Below the pieces are notes generated by a model. That model was not told where the DNA came from, searched no databases, and saw only the letters and a list, made by a program, of their open reading frames with translations. A program made the position numbers and the translations under genes. DNA of 64,000 nucleotides from Strigamia acuminata (taxonomy: Eukaryota; Arthropoda; Chilopoda; Geophilomorpha; Linotaeniidae), in NCBI GenBank assembly GCA_949358305.1, contig OX442324.1, positions 2,779,501 through 2,843,500 of the forward strand. Reading direction: 5' to 3'. This document shows positions 9,573 to 63,917 of the stretch, in pieces. Each line of letters starts with the position of its first letter. Position 1 is the stretch's first letter.

Positions 9573-10045
9573 CAGCCAGATCAGTTCAAAATCGCCTGTT
9601 CGACTGGCTGCACGAGCAGTTCGATTGGTTGCACGAGCAGTTGGACGACGCGAGCATCTGCGCGGCCAGAACATCGCACGCGCGATCTCATGATGAACGC
9701 GCGTACGACGTTCCATAATAATTCGCCATTTTTACGAATTATTTCTGTAAAGCCGCGCTTCCAAACTCATTCGGACCAACTCCTGCTGACCAATAAATAA
9801 TAATAATAACAAATGTGCGAATTCAAAATTCAAATCGATCGCGACACCGCCACAACACGTAACGTTCTCCGACAGGTCCAAAACCTCATTCCCGCAACAA
9901 GTTTGACGTCCCGAATTGTACAAATTCCCGTTACAACACTTCTCGTAATAACCGGTACGATTGTGCAAAACGGACGAATTCTCTCCACGGCAACACAACT
10001 GTTCGTCAGGCTTATACGTAACATAAGGCGCGAAGGGAAAAATTG
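9573..10045 (-). CDS. Galaxin-like Cys-Cys repeat exon(s), start unresolved
   Basis: On the minus strand 9790-10020 encodes regularly spaced cysteine pairs: DEQLCCRGEN, YYEKCCNGNLY, RQTCCGNEV and NVTCCGG. This is the galaxin pattern, and galaxins are secreted matrix or adhesion proteins. The open frame begins at a TTG at 10076, so the true start must be in an upstream exon that I did not find. Downstream, after a possible splice acceptor (ccgcgcag, near 9662), another frame reads NCSCNQSNCSCSQSNRRF and stop near 9580-9650, which may be the last exon. The gene converges on the plus-strand remnant at 8991-9446. Confidence 0.5.
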
Positions 10046-10322
10046 CAAAATATACTTGTAAGTTAGTTATCCCCAAATCTCAATAAATACGGTAATTAAA
10101 TTTTTAATTCATTTTGTCGCTACTTGTATCTGGTAAAACCCACCCATATAAGTTATGTATAAACTCATCTCCATATAAACGACGATTATTATTATTTACT
10201 TTAGAATTTATTGGAATAAAGTTATATTATACAGAAACAATTCTTTATAAAATTAAAAAAAAATAATTATAACTGTGGACAATACCAGAGACATTGAATT
10301 TTCCTCTAAATCCCCGAAAATC

Positions 10323-10640
10323 TCAAATGAAATACCTGTCCCATACGGGGACATTGAGCAGCAGATTAACACCGTATTTTTCAGCCGTTTGCTGCATCGG
10401 ATGAGCGTCGAAATGCTCTTTCGTGATCTCACTAACAAACGAATTCAACTTCAACTCGACCAGAGAAGCGATTTTCAAAAGATCGTCAATTCCCGACGGT
10501 CCCAACAATTCGCTGTTATCAATTGTCAAATACTTCAGTTTCTTGTTCGCCATCTTCTTGGCCAACTCGCTGGCCATTCTGTTGCTAAACCCGTCGCACC
10601 GTGAAAGTTGAAGTTTCTCGAGATTGGGACACATGTACAC
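10323..10640 (-). CDS. Last exon of an LRR protein
   Basis: About 104 codons to a stop at 10323. The exon is preceded on the minus strand by (TTA)n and a usable acceptor ...ttattag. The peptide has LRR spacing: CPNLEKLQLSRCDG, LKYLTIDNSELLG and LVELKLNSFVSEI. It resembles a different LRR subfamily from 7337-8671. I found no certain upstream exons; a candidate open stretch on the minus strand at 11057-11230 has no recognisable repeat. The upstream sequence is interrupted by a transposon (10673-10976). It may be a gene end or an orphaned exon. Confidence 0.5.
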   Translation of the reverse strand: MYMCPNLEKLQLSRCDGFSNRMASELAKKMANKKLKYLTIDNSELLGPSGIDDLLKIASLVELKLNSFVSEITKEHFDAHPMQQTAEKYGVNLLLNVPVWDRYFI

Positions 10641-10671
<31 letters not shown>

Positions 10672-10672
10672 C
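10641..10672. repeat. TAA microsatellite
   Basis: About ten TAA units directly abut the inverted-repeat element that follows. Similar AT-rich triplet sequence resumes after the element at 10977. Confidence 0.9.
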
Positions 10673-10976
10673 GGCAGAACTACACTTGACGGGCGAATCG
10701 TCAAATTTTCATTGTTGGGAGCGACAATCACAATTTTTCCCATACTTATCATGAGTCAATAAATGCCCAATTCCCTTCACATTAATAAAACCAGTTAAGG
10801 TGAGGTTCGCGGGGGGGTCAAGGGGGGGCGCTAGCCCCCCTTGTTAAGAAAAAAAGAAAAAAAATACCCGTCATTATCATTAAGTCAGCAAGATGATGGG
10901 TTATTCGCCAGCGCTCCCAACAATGAAAATTCGGATGATCGGTAGTGACGATTCGCTCGTAAAGTGTAGTTTTACC
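10673..10976. mobile_element. hAT-like non-autonomous element (MITE) with 8-bp target duplication
   Basis: Imperfect inverted ends GG(C/T)A(A/G)AACTACACTT enclose 304 bp, with longer inverted similarity through GCGAATCGTCA and TTTTCATTGTTGGGAGCG. TAATAATC flanks both sides (10665-10672 and 10977-10984). An 8-bp duplication is typical of hAT elements. The centre holds a G-run/C-run hairpin at 10810-10840. No coding potential is seen. From 10985 to 11446 I see only AT-rich sequence without a recognisable feature. Confidence 0.75.
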
Positions 10977-11574
10977 TAATAATCATAATCATTATTATTT
11001 TAATTATTATTATTATATTACATAATAAATAAATAAAATAAATAAAATAAAATCAAGTGTTATCGGATGTGTACCAAAATATTGTCTCTGATTGTGATTG
11101 TCTCTGGATCTCCGTAGTCGCCATACGTCGTATGCACATCCAATTCGACCAATCGTCAATTTTGATAATGTTCGATAAAGACTTTACATTTTGCAGCCAA
11201 TTTTTAGAATGCAAATGCTACATTTTCAATAGCAGTTACTGCAGCAACGGATGAACTGACCTCGAGACGTTATATTGATGCATTATTGGCATTTTGTTCG
11301 ATTTGTCATTTTCGATTCATTTCATAGATGGCGCCACAACACAAAACTAAACTTTCCTTGCTTTTTTACTCCCCTAGTGATCTAGAGAGAAAACAAAGCC
11401 TCCCAGTGCCAAAGTGTCGTACTAGGGAGGGAGGATTCTTTTTCGTCTCCAGTATGGTGGCCCTGATGCGCCACCTACAATTTGAAAATTGAATTCTGAG
11501 ATTCGTGGCCCTGAGCCGCCACCAGGAAAATGAAATTTGAATTTGAAGTTTCAATTTTCAATTTTCAAAATTAA

Positions 11575-11875
11575 AATTGAAAAACTACAAATAAAATTCA
11601 AATTCAAAAACTAAAAATAAAATTCAAATTCAAAAACTAAAAATGAAATTCAAATTCAAAAACTAAAAATGAAATTCAAATTCAAAAACTAAAAATGAAA
11701 TTCAAATTCAAAAACTAAAAATGAAATTCAAATTCAAAAACTAAAAATGAAATTCAAATTCAAAAACTAAAAATGAAATTCAAATTCAAAAACTAAAAAT
11801 GAAATTCAAATTCAAAAACTAAAAATAAAGTTCAAATTCAAAAATTAAAAATAAAATTCCAAAATTGAAATTAGA
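11575..11875. repeat. 26-bp tandem array, left fold-back arm
   Basis: Nine units of the type aaattcaaattcaaaaactaaaaatg (period 26) plus one diverged unit. Confidence 0.9.
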
Positions 11876-12814
11876 ATTGAAATTGATGGCCCTGACCCGC
11901 CACCAACAAATTGAAAATTGAATTCAGAGATTCATGGCCCTGACCCGCCACCAGGAAATGGCCCTGATGTATGGGGTGTCGTTTGGGCCAAAAATAAGTC
12001 CGAGAAAGTATATTATTGCAAAATTGAAATATATGGTGTTTTCTTTTATGATATATAATAAGCTTTTTGTGTATGAGATAAAGTTTTTGGAGATGGAATA
12101 AAGTTTTTGCATGGGATAAAGTTTTTGGGGATGGAATAAAGTTTTTGGATATAGGAAAAATCGGATATCGGATATAGGAAAAATCGGATATCGGATATAG
12201 GAAAAATCGGATATTGGATCTAGAAAAAAATCGGATTTCGATGCCATCTGTTGTTGGGTTTACGAACCCAAAAGTTAACTTAGACATTTTTTAATGGCTA
12301 CCCTTGTCCTCCCGTGAATTAGCACTGAATTTTACCACCTACAGTCAGCGCACGGTACCTTGATGCTAAATTCGTACTGCGCATCTCATTCTGCGCAGAC
12401 GATTTTCTAATTCCACTTGTTATTTAGCAGTATTAAACCTAATATTAGGCCTATAATGCTAAAATAAAGTAAATAAACAACAATAAACTCATCATTAAAA
12501 GTAATTCACACCGTATGACCAAAATATTGTTGTTTATTTACTTTACATCCCATACACAAAAACTTTATTCCATCTCCAAAAACTTTATCTCATACACAAA
12601 AAGCTTATTATATATCATAAAAGAAAACACCATATATTTCAATTTTGCAATAATATACTTTCTCGGACTTATTTTTGGCCCAAACGGCACCCCATACATC
12701 AGGGCCATTTCCTGGTGGCGGGTCAGGGCCATGAATCTCTGAATTCAATTTTCAATTTGTTGGTGGCGGGTCAGGGCCATCAATTTCAATTCTAATTTCA
12801 ATTTTGGAATTTTA

Positions 12815-13115
12815 TTTTTAATTTTTGAATTTGAACTTTATTTTTAGTTTTTGAATTTGAATTTCATTTTTAGTTTTTGAATTTGAATTTCATTTTTAGT
12901 TTTTGAATTTGAATTTCATTTTTAGTTTTTGAATTTGAATTTCATTTTTAGTTTTTGAATTTGAATTTCATTTTTAGTTTTTGAATTTGAATTTCATTTT
13001 TAGTTTTTGAATTTGAATTTCATTTTTAGTTTTTGAATTTGAATTTCATTTTTAGTTTTTGAATTTGAATTTTATTTTTAGTTTTTGAATTTGAATTTTA
13101 TTTGTAGTTTTTCAA
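12815..13115. repeat. 26-bp tandem array, right fold-back arm
   Basis: The inverted counterpart of 11575-11875 has ten units plus one diverged unit, one more than the left arm. That accounts for the 27-bp difference in arm length. Confidence 0.9.
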
Positions 13116-13245
13116 TTTTAATTTTGAAAATTGAAAATTGAAACTTCAAATTCAAATTTCATTTTCCTGGTGGCGGCTCAGGCCCACGAATCTCAGAATT
13201 CAATTTTCAATTTGTAGGTGGCGCATCAGGGCCACCATACTCCAG

Positions 13246-13979
13246 AATCATTAAGAAGATCGTCCGATGTGTCGCTAACAAAAATAAAACGAATTATTTT
13301 TAAACGTCTTTTAATTTTAATTTTAATTAATTAATTTGTATTTGTTTCTTCCGTCATCTACAATTTCGTCGACTCTCGAGCAAAATCTTGCATTGTTTTC
13401 ACGATATACTGCACCAAAATTTCCCCAGCCATCTTTGAATTGGATTGCTTGACCTAAAACAATCCATCAAACAATTATTATGAATTGACAGTTTCGTACC
13501 CGAATCTGAGCACTAGCTGATGCAACTTTAAATCCTGCAATGTGTGTTCCGACTTTTGATTTACCGCATCAATAAATATTTGCAATTCTTGTGTCAAAAT
13601 AAAAATAAAAGATCCTGCTCCATGCCGAATATACTTCGAATTTTTAATAAACCAATATTAAGAACTGTTACATAAAGATTAATGGTGTTCCTTTAAAATA
13701 CAATAGACTTTTGTAATTTATAGCAACGCACAATCGTAAGAAAGCACAAAACATTTCACAAATAATATGGTCCCGATTCTATAAAGCTGTTTAAAGAGGT
13801 ATCACAATTGCATAACTTGAATGGCACTGGAAATGTTCTGCAATTTTTTTTGTATGTAAAGTCTTTGCAAAAACAGATGACAATTACGGATCGTCATCTC
13901 GATAAATGTACAAATTTATAAAACGTTTAAGAATAAATTTTCTACACTACTGTATAGCGTTTAAAAGTCGGACACTTCA
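13246..13979. other. Intergenic stretch without a supported gene
   Basis: AT-rich sequence between the fold-back element and the end of the coronin gene. On the minus strand 13340-13610 shows open stretches around a 55-nt GT-AG gap (13445-13500), but none of the three readings matches a protein I recognise. Confidence 0.5.
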
Positions 13980-16394
13980 TCAATCATTCTAAAATGAAAA
14001 AATAAAATTCGATCAAGCGGTTTAAACACTGAAATTCGAATAACAAATCATTTATACCCATTCGGCGGCATCGAAATCCTCCATGAAATCATGTTCCGGT
14101 TCATCGGAGAAGACCAATTTTTTCTGCAGCGCCGTGACCAACTGCAAAAATAAAAACAAAAACATTTCATATTTCAAATTCAAAGTATTTCCTCATTCTC
14201 TCCCACTTTGTTTACATCTTTCTCTAACTGCTTTTTCGAAGTTTCTTCCATGAAAGGCGTTTCGACAGTTCTAGTCATCAGTCCGGCAAATTTTGGAGTG
14301 TCCACAGAAACTGTTATTTAAAAAAAAAATTGTTTATAAAATTTACAAGAAATATAATTCGGTAAATATAATACCATTTTCCATTCCTTCAGGTTTCAGT
14401 GACAATCTTTTAGCCTCTTTGTCAACCCCACTCAACCATTCGTTTCCGCTGAGTGTTGGTTCCCACAAAACTCTCGTGTCCGGGAATAAATCATTCTGAA
14501 ACATGTCCATCTTAACTCGTGGAACCGTAAAAGTTATCGGTTCAATAGTAGTCCCATTAAGTCTCAACGCCCTAGCAAATTCGACGACCTTCACATCGCA
14601 AACGATTTTCGGTAGGAACGATATTCCTTGATGTACCGTTGAGCATTTATGGTGAGACAACGGAAACAAATATGGCGACTCCTCCAGCACTTCGTACGCA
14701 TATATAGTTGAATCACCCTAAATTAAAAAATAATAAATAAAAATGAAAAATGAAAAATCAATAAATATTTTTTCTTACTTTTCCAGTCAGAAACAGCGTT
14801 GCGCTATCCTCGTCGTAATGCGGAATAAGAATGGCAGGCGTGACATCGAGCGAAATTGTGACGATCGAAGAATTTAAGTCGTTCACGTTGAATAATTTAA
14901 TTTGCCGTTCGGAAATCCTGTCAAATCCACATAATATAATGTAATTCCCTTGAAGAACCCACTTGATTCTTGCGCCTTTATTTCCAAACGATCCAGTCCC
15001 AGTCTGTTAAATCAAGAAATCAAACAATTAATTTTAAAACAATAATCAATGAATTTTTCGTACAGTTATGGGTTGAGGGCACGTCCTCGGATCGTACACC
15101 CTGATCTTATTATCTTTAGCAATCGTCGCTAAACACATTCCATTCGGACTCCAATCGAGACCAAACATTTGGTCCAAATGTCCAAACAGGAGATATTTCT
15201 CTTCTTGCGTGGCGACGTTCCAAATGCGAACGGTTAAATCGTGCGAGCACGACGCTAAGATGTCCGCGGCCAACGGATGAAACTTAACGATGCTGATTTT
15301 TTCCGTATGACCTTTGAGCATTGCAGTGGGCGTCTCCATCGACTCGTTCAAACCATCTTCGGGAATGACCCAAATTCGAATGACTGCGTCGTCGCAACCG
15401 ACCGCAATCCTCTCAGTGTTGAACGGATCCCAGCAGAAATCCATCACGTTCGCAGTATTTTGCAAAACTGGCAAAACCCCGTCCGAAACGCGCCCCGGTT
15501 TGCTCAACTTGAATAAAAAAAAAATTAGAACAAAAAATGAATAAATCGTCTACAAAAAATTTACTTCGAATATCGATATACGGCCTCCCGGGCCCTTGAA
15601 AACCAACGCGATGCGTTTCCTATTCGCTTGTATCCCGTCGCATTCTCTCGGCAGCGAAGTGCTCAAATTGCGGATGTTCTCGATGTGTTGGTCCTTGTGA
15701 AAAGGCGTTCCTTTCAGGTGGCGAAATTTCGAGACGCGAAATCCCGCAAACGATTTCATAAGCGGCGCCGCGCTCGGCAGGCTGTCTCTGCGCGCCGGAA
15801 TCTCCATCAAGCTTTTCGGGCTGCCGGAGCTCTGTTTTGCTTCGCTGCTCGGACTGTTGGCGTTGGCGGCAGCAACCATTTCGCGCACCCAGGATCCTTT
15901 CGGGCTGTTGCTTCCGACGGAGCTTTTGCGCTCTCTGTCGCCACCATTCACGGTGTTCCTCGGTACTGGAATCGGTGTGCTGGCAATGTGAGTAGGAACT
16001 AGCGAGCCGAAACTTTCCCTTCTCGGAATGGGAAATTGTTCGGGTTCGGCCATTTCGTTTTTCAAAGTGTCGGTGAATCGACTTCGCTTCAGCACCGGAG
16101 ATGCTGTTGGCTGTCAAATAAAACAAAACAAAATTTTAATTTTAAATTTTAAAAAGTAAAAAATATTAAAATAATTAAAGTTAAAAAATTAAATTTTTAT
16201 TGAATTTCTTAAATACCATTTTTACTTTAGGTAAAATGGTAGGCTTATTTGTCTTTTGTCGGTTGTCAATATCTTGACTAGATTCGGGTGGAGTAAAAAT
16301 TTCGCTGTTCTCCGGCAAAATGAAATGTTTCGGCGAACCCATCAAATTAACGTTCTGCAGAAATTTAATTTTGTAAAAATAAAAAAAATATTTA

Positions 16395-16427
<33 letters not shown>

Positions 16428-18322
16428 TTTTCATTCAAAGTCGAGCACCTGTGGCTGCGCATCGCCCATCGAAGTCCTGCGTTCGGGTTCCACGGGTTTT
16501 TTCTCCAAACTATCGAATGCATGCCGGTGTTTTTGCAACGTTGGCGCGTTGCGTTTGGACGGATCCAGACTTATTTTTTTCAGTTGGCACTGTTCGCCAT
16601 TCAACCAAGCTTGTATATTCAAACCAGGGTCGGTGCCATTAGTATCAGGAAATAAATCCGCATGGAAGTCACGATAAGTCTAGAAAACAAAAGAGAACAA
16701 ATGGAAAACAACTCCACCATCGCAATCATTCATTCAATGGAGTTTTCGGACAACCTTTCTTGGCACATGATACCGAATGGGAACAATAGCAGATTGAGTT
16801 AATTGCAACAAACGGTTAACTTCACCCTGCATTACATCGACGGCCCGTTTAGGAACAAGGCACATGCCTTTGGTTTGTCCTTCAGTAAGATCTTTGGCTG
16901 CTAAACTCAGATACGGATCGTTGTTTACGACTTCGAGAAATGTAATCGAAGCATCCGCCTTGCAAAGAAACAAATTCATCAACCAATTGCATTCAAATTC
17001 TCAACATTTGCTTACTTTTCCAGCAAGGAATAACATGTTTGTATCGCAATCGTAAAACGGCAATAAAATACTAAAATTCATTCAAATTAATGCCAATTCT
17101 CACCAAATTATTCCAATAATTTACCCAATGTTGTTGTCGAATGAGAGAGTCTTTAGAGGATTGCTAAAATTGCGCAAATCTCTTAATATTGCTTGCCGTT
17201 CGTGGCCCTAAACATAAAAATACATAAAAATTTAAAAATAAAAATTAATTTTCATTCAATTACCGCTTGGAATCCAGTGCTGAGTATTTGATTCATGTCA
17301 CCCAACCAAATGACACGCGAATCCTTGGGATTACTACGACTAGTAGCTTCCTGAGTTGCAATCGTTGTCCTGGGATCGAATATTCGCAATTTCCTATCCC
17401 TGCAAGACGACGCCATTAAATTGCCGGAACCCTGCCAGCAAAAACTCTGGACAAGATCGTCGTGTTTGTCGAATGCTACGAAATTTATTTGTATTTATTT
17501 ATTTATTACTTCAAAAAAAAAATACAATTCGAAATTACTTAGTATGTCCTTCTGCTTGACGACATCCCATAATCGCACGACATTGAAGGATGACGTGGAG
17601 AGCAATGAATCCACTGTTGGATGGAATAAAACGTTTTCCACTCGGTTTTGTGTCTCACGCAACTGCGCCGATGGATTAAACAAGTGATTTTGCAATCCTT
17701 CGGCCGGAATATTCCACAATTTAATCTAAAAAATAAATAAATAAATAAATAAATAAGGACTGAAACAACGTGCTAATTGGCACGTACACTGCAATCCTGA
17801 GACGCAGTGGCCAATAATCCGTCATCAAAAGGTGAAAAATCGAAATCAGTGACCAAATCTAAGCAAAAATATTTTATTTGAAAAGAATGTTTTTATTTTT
17901 GTAAAATAAATTACCGGAATGACATTGAAGCGCACAGGTATTTCTATCAATTTTGCCCTTGTAATCCAAAGGCAAAATACTAACCGCTCCACCACCTGTT
18001 GAAATTGTGAAATAATATATATTTATATATCTGTATCATCTTGTATCGTAATTCGACACGCTTGCGTAAGTTATTGGTATCACCTGGTCTTTCAGTGTGG
18101 AAAACTATAAACGCGGCACTGGCTTTTATCAAGCTTCCATGGGTCAAGGTTGAACTGACATTCAGATCGGTGATCCATGCCTTCAAAATTCAATTTTATT
18201 TAAAAAAAAAAAAAAATAACAAAAAAAAAAAATTCGAACGAACTGAAAAATAAGAATTTTACCTCTCTTTTCGGGATTTTTGCGATTGCATTTCTGTATT
18301 TGGAAATTTTAAACCTGAACAT
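13980..18322 (-). CDS. CORO7: Coronin-7 (tandem WD40 propellers with acidic tail)
   Basis: Eighteen exons in one frame of about 1054 codons: 18263-18322, 18084-18180, 17915-17995, 17788-17858, 17539-17725, 17264-17475, 17125-17207, 17016-17070, 16755-16958, 16449-16679, 16217-16354, 15565-16110, 15064-15507, 14779-15003, 14375-14717, 14216-14310, 14058-14141 and 13980-13988. Introns are 54-106 nt. It starts MFRFKISKYRN, the coronin N-terminal signature. Propeller 1 includes HSDLVTDFDFSPFDDGLLAT. A Ser-rich linker precedes a second signature, FRVSKFRHLKGTPF, and propeller 2 (LKGHTEKISIVKFHP, DLTVRIWNV). The end is acidic (EPEHDFMEDFDAAEW), as in coronin-7/POD-1, which lacks the coiled coil of short coronins and acts in actin binding and Golgi trafficking. 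If the last intron is not removed, the frame stops at 14052 instead. The end of exon 11 (16217 or 16226) is also open. Confidence 0.93.
14375..16110 (-). CDS. CORO7: Coronin-7 exons 12-15: linker and second propeller
   Basis: The exon at 15565-16110 carries a Ser/Pro linker and restarts the coronin fold with FRVSKFRH and GGRISIFE, which splices to LSKPGRVSDG. The following exons give WD repeats (CWDPFNTERIAVGCDD, LDWSPNGMCLATI) and the second coronin extension ending EGMEN. Duplicated propellers in one chain are diagnostic of coronin-7. Confidence 0.9.
16449..18322 (-). CDS. CORO7: Coronin-7 exons 1-10: first WD40 propeller
   Basis: These ten exons encode the N-terminal coronin signature and the first propeller, ending with the coronin C-terminal extension (IRYHVPRK, then TYRDFHADLFPDT), where family members contact actin. 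Phases agree at each join. The ATG at 18320-18322 lies 4 nt after an acceptor (atcttcgcag), so at least one non-coding exon lies upstream. Confidence 0.9.
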
Positions 18323-18325
18323 GGC

Positions 18326-19620
18326 TCTGCGAAGATAAAAATGAGGTTCGACGATGTTATTTGATGATTTACGCAAATTTTGCAGCGCTTTGCTGCGTGT
18401 TCTTTTTACCGGTGTTTGTGGTCCACAATGACAGCTGTGTTGCGCTCGCGATCAATGGCTTACATTCAGTGTAGTCGGCTTCGAATGATTTGGATCGCTG
18501 CAGTTTTCGTCCTTTAGTCGCCGCGCGAGAATATTTTAATGCAGAGTATTCGTAACTCAACTTCTCCGACTCATATCCGGAATCACAAATTGAATTTAAA
18601 TGGAAACTACATACTACAGCGATCACTAAATCTACACGCCCTCCGTTTCCATAGAAATGAAAACCTAGCGGCAGTCCGACTTGTCTCTTATAAGCATACG
18701 CTGCGGCTGCCAGGCGGAAATTGCAAACAAAGTTAGACGATAATTAGACATGGCGAAAGAAAGGAAGCGATGAAATAGCTCTACCGCCATCCATCGACGA
18801 AAAAGTAAACTGATTCGGTATGCGCTCGGAATGTGTTCCACGGCTGTAATAGAAGCACTACGGTAGCAGTACAATTTCCGTTTATTTTTTTTTGAATTAT
18901 TTATTAATTTTTTTTTTAAAATGGAATTAAAATTTGTTTATTGTATACGTTTGCATTTTATACAGAATCGGTTCCGTGTTTTAGACATACCGACGGTGGA
19001 ATCAACTGTTCATGTTTTCTGTAATCAACTTTTCGACGAATTTGAAGTCCGTTAATTCAATTGCAGAATTTAATCGAATTCGGATAATTTCCGAGTAAAA
19101 AATTCCTGTAGTCCGTTTCTCTCTTCGAAACCATATTTTTTAATAAATTGTTCTTTTATTCAATTTTTCGCGTTTGAAATGTAATTTTGTTCAATTTTTC
19201 GGTTTAAAAATGTATTTTTTTTCAATTTTTTATGTTTAAAATTTAATTTTTCCAATTTTTCGCGTTAAAAGTGTATTTTGTTTCTTATTTTTCCTAGTTA
19301 TAAAAAAAAAAATTTTCTTTAATTTTTCATGTTTAAAATGTAATTTTTTTTCAACTTTTCACGTTTGAATATTGAATTTTTTCTGGAATGTTTCACTCTA
19401 GGTATTCTGTATGGAAGAGAAAATTATATAGACAGCCGGTGAAGAATGCCAACGAAAAAAAAAACGAGAAAAAAACGAAAATGGTTTTCTGGTTCGATTT
19501 GCTGCAACTTGAAGAAAAAGAAAAAGAAAAAAAAATTACCTGTTTGATATCGTTGAATCGTCTGCCATGTATAAATTGTCTGTTCGTTTGAAAGTACAAC
19601 ATATTTAACTCCACTTTACG
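18326..19620 (-). other. Coronin-7 5' UTR/promoter region and spacer to FRMPD4 3' end
   Basis: No coding exon is supported here. 18326-18880 must hold the upstream non-coding exon and promoter of coronin-7; no clear TATA box was found. 18880-19620 is AT-rich with A and T runs and nothing recognisable. Confidence 0.4.
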
Positions 19621-19623
19621 TGT

Positions 19624-19629
19624 TTTATT
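19624..19629 (-). terminator. Possible FRMPD4 polyadenylation signal
   Basis: AATAAA on the minus strand about 800 nt after the FRMPD4 stop. The AT-rich stretch 19630-20425 would be its 3' UTR. Other sites are possible. Confidence 0.4.
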
Positions 19630-20425
19630 ATAAGCTTTATGACTAATGAAGACTTAGGCAGCACAAAACCATACAAAGTTCCATCATACAAATTACACAA
19701 ATCCACTAAATCGTCGTTTTCTCGAAATCAAACCAACTTGATCTACTTTGATTTTTTTTTTAACTTATTAGTTTTCCTATCAAAATCTAAATTAAAATAG
19801 TTATTTACACATTCTTTTGCCACATTAACTTATGTACAATATATGTACATGTAAACGACTCGCCGAATAGCTCTTGTATCAATAAAAATGGAAAAAATAA
19901 ACATTTTAAAAACAAAAACAAAAAATAACTTAAAACTAACAAAATTTCACATTAAGTAGCAAAAATCTTTTGGTCCAGGTCATGGAATGATTTATAATGG
20001 CACCATCCATTCAATTAATTATCCACTCGGTTTAAATATTAGAAAAATGTGACAATTTGCATGACCTGTATTGTTTGAAATACATTTCCTTCCAACTATT
20101 AAAAATGAAAAAATGTGACCATTAAATATACGGTTAAGGAAGACAAGAACACACTATTAAACTACTCAAATAATAATAATAATTATAATAATTAATAACA
20201 ATAATTAAATTTTAAATTAAAATTCCATTAAATAGTTTGAACGGCTTTAAAAGAAAAAAGAAAAAAGAAAACATTCGCTTCCTTCTGCAAATCTCATCGC
20301 CTAAATCAAAAAGATTCATGTAAAACAGCGAAAATCACTCAAATTCTTGAGTTTTTCAAATCGTCCGAGAGGAAGAAAAAAAGAAGAATTAAAAAAACAA
20401 CATTTTCAAAGACATTTCGATGATT

Positions 20426-63917
<43,492 letters not shown>

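Larger units (their letters stand above)
11453..13239. mobile_element. Fold-back element with tandem-repeat arms
   Basis: A 1787-bp palindromic element. Its left arm (11453-about 12111) and right arm (about 12554-13239) are near-perfect reverse complements, starting TATGGTGGCCCTGATG and ending CATCAGGGCCACCATA. CTCCAG flanks both ends (11447-11452 and 13240-13245) as a 6-bp target duplication. Each arm contains a 26-bp tandem array. The spacer of about 440 bp has no transposase. The design is that of Foldback/Galileo-type elements: long inverted repeats made partly of short tandem repeats. The superfamily is not shown by the sequence. Confidence 0.85.

Noticed and set aside
13340-13610. Possible small spliced gene after coronin-7 on the minus strand
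   Set aside because: A 55-nt GT-AG gap with open frames on both sides looks like the local intron style, but three different readings are equally open, none is a protein I recognise, and no start exon fits.
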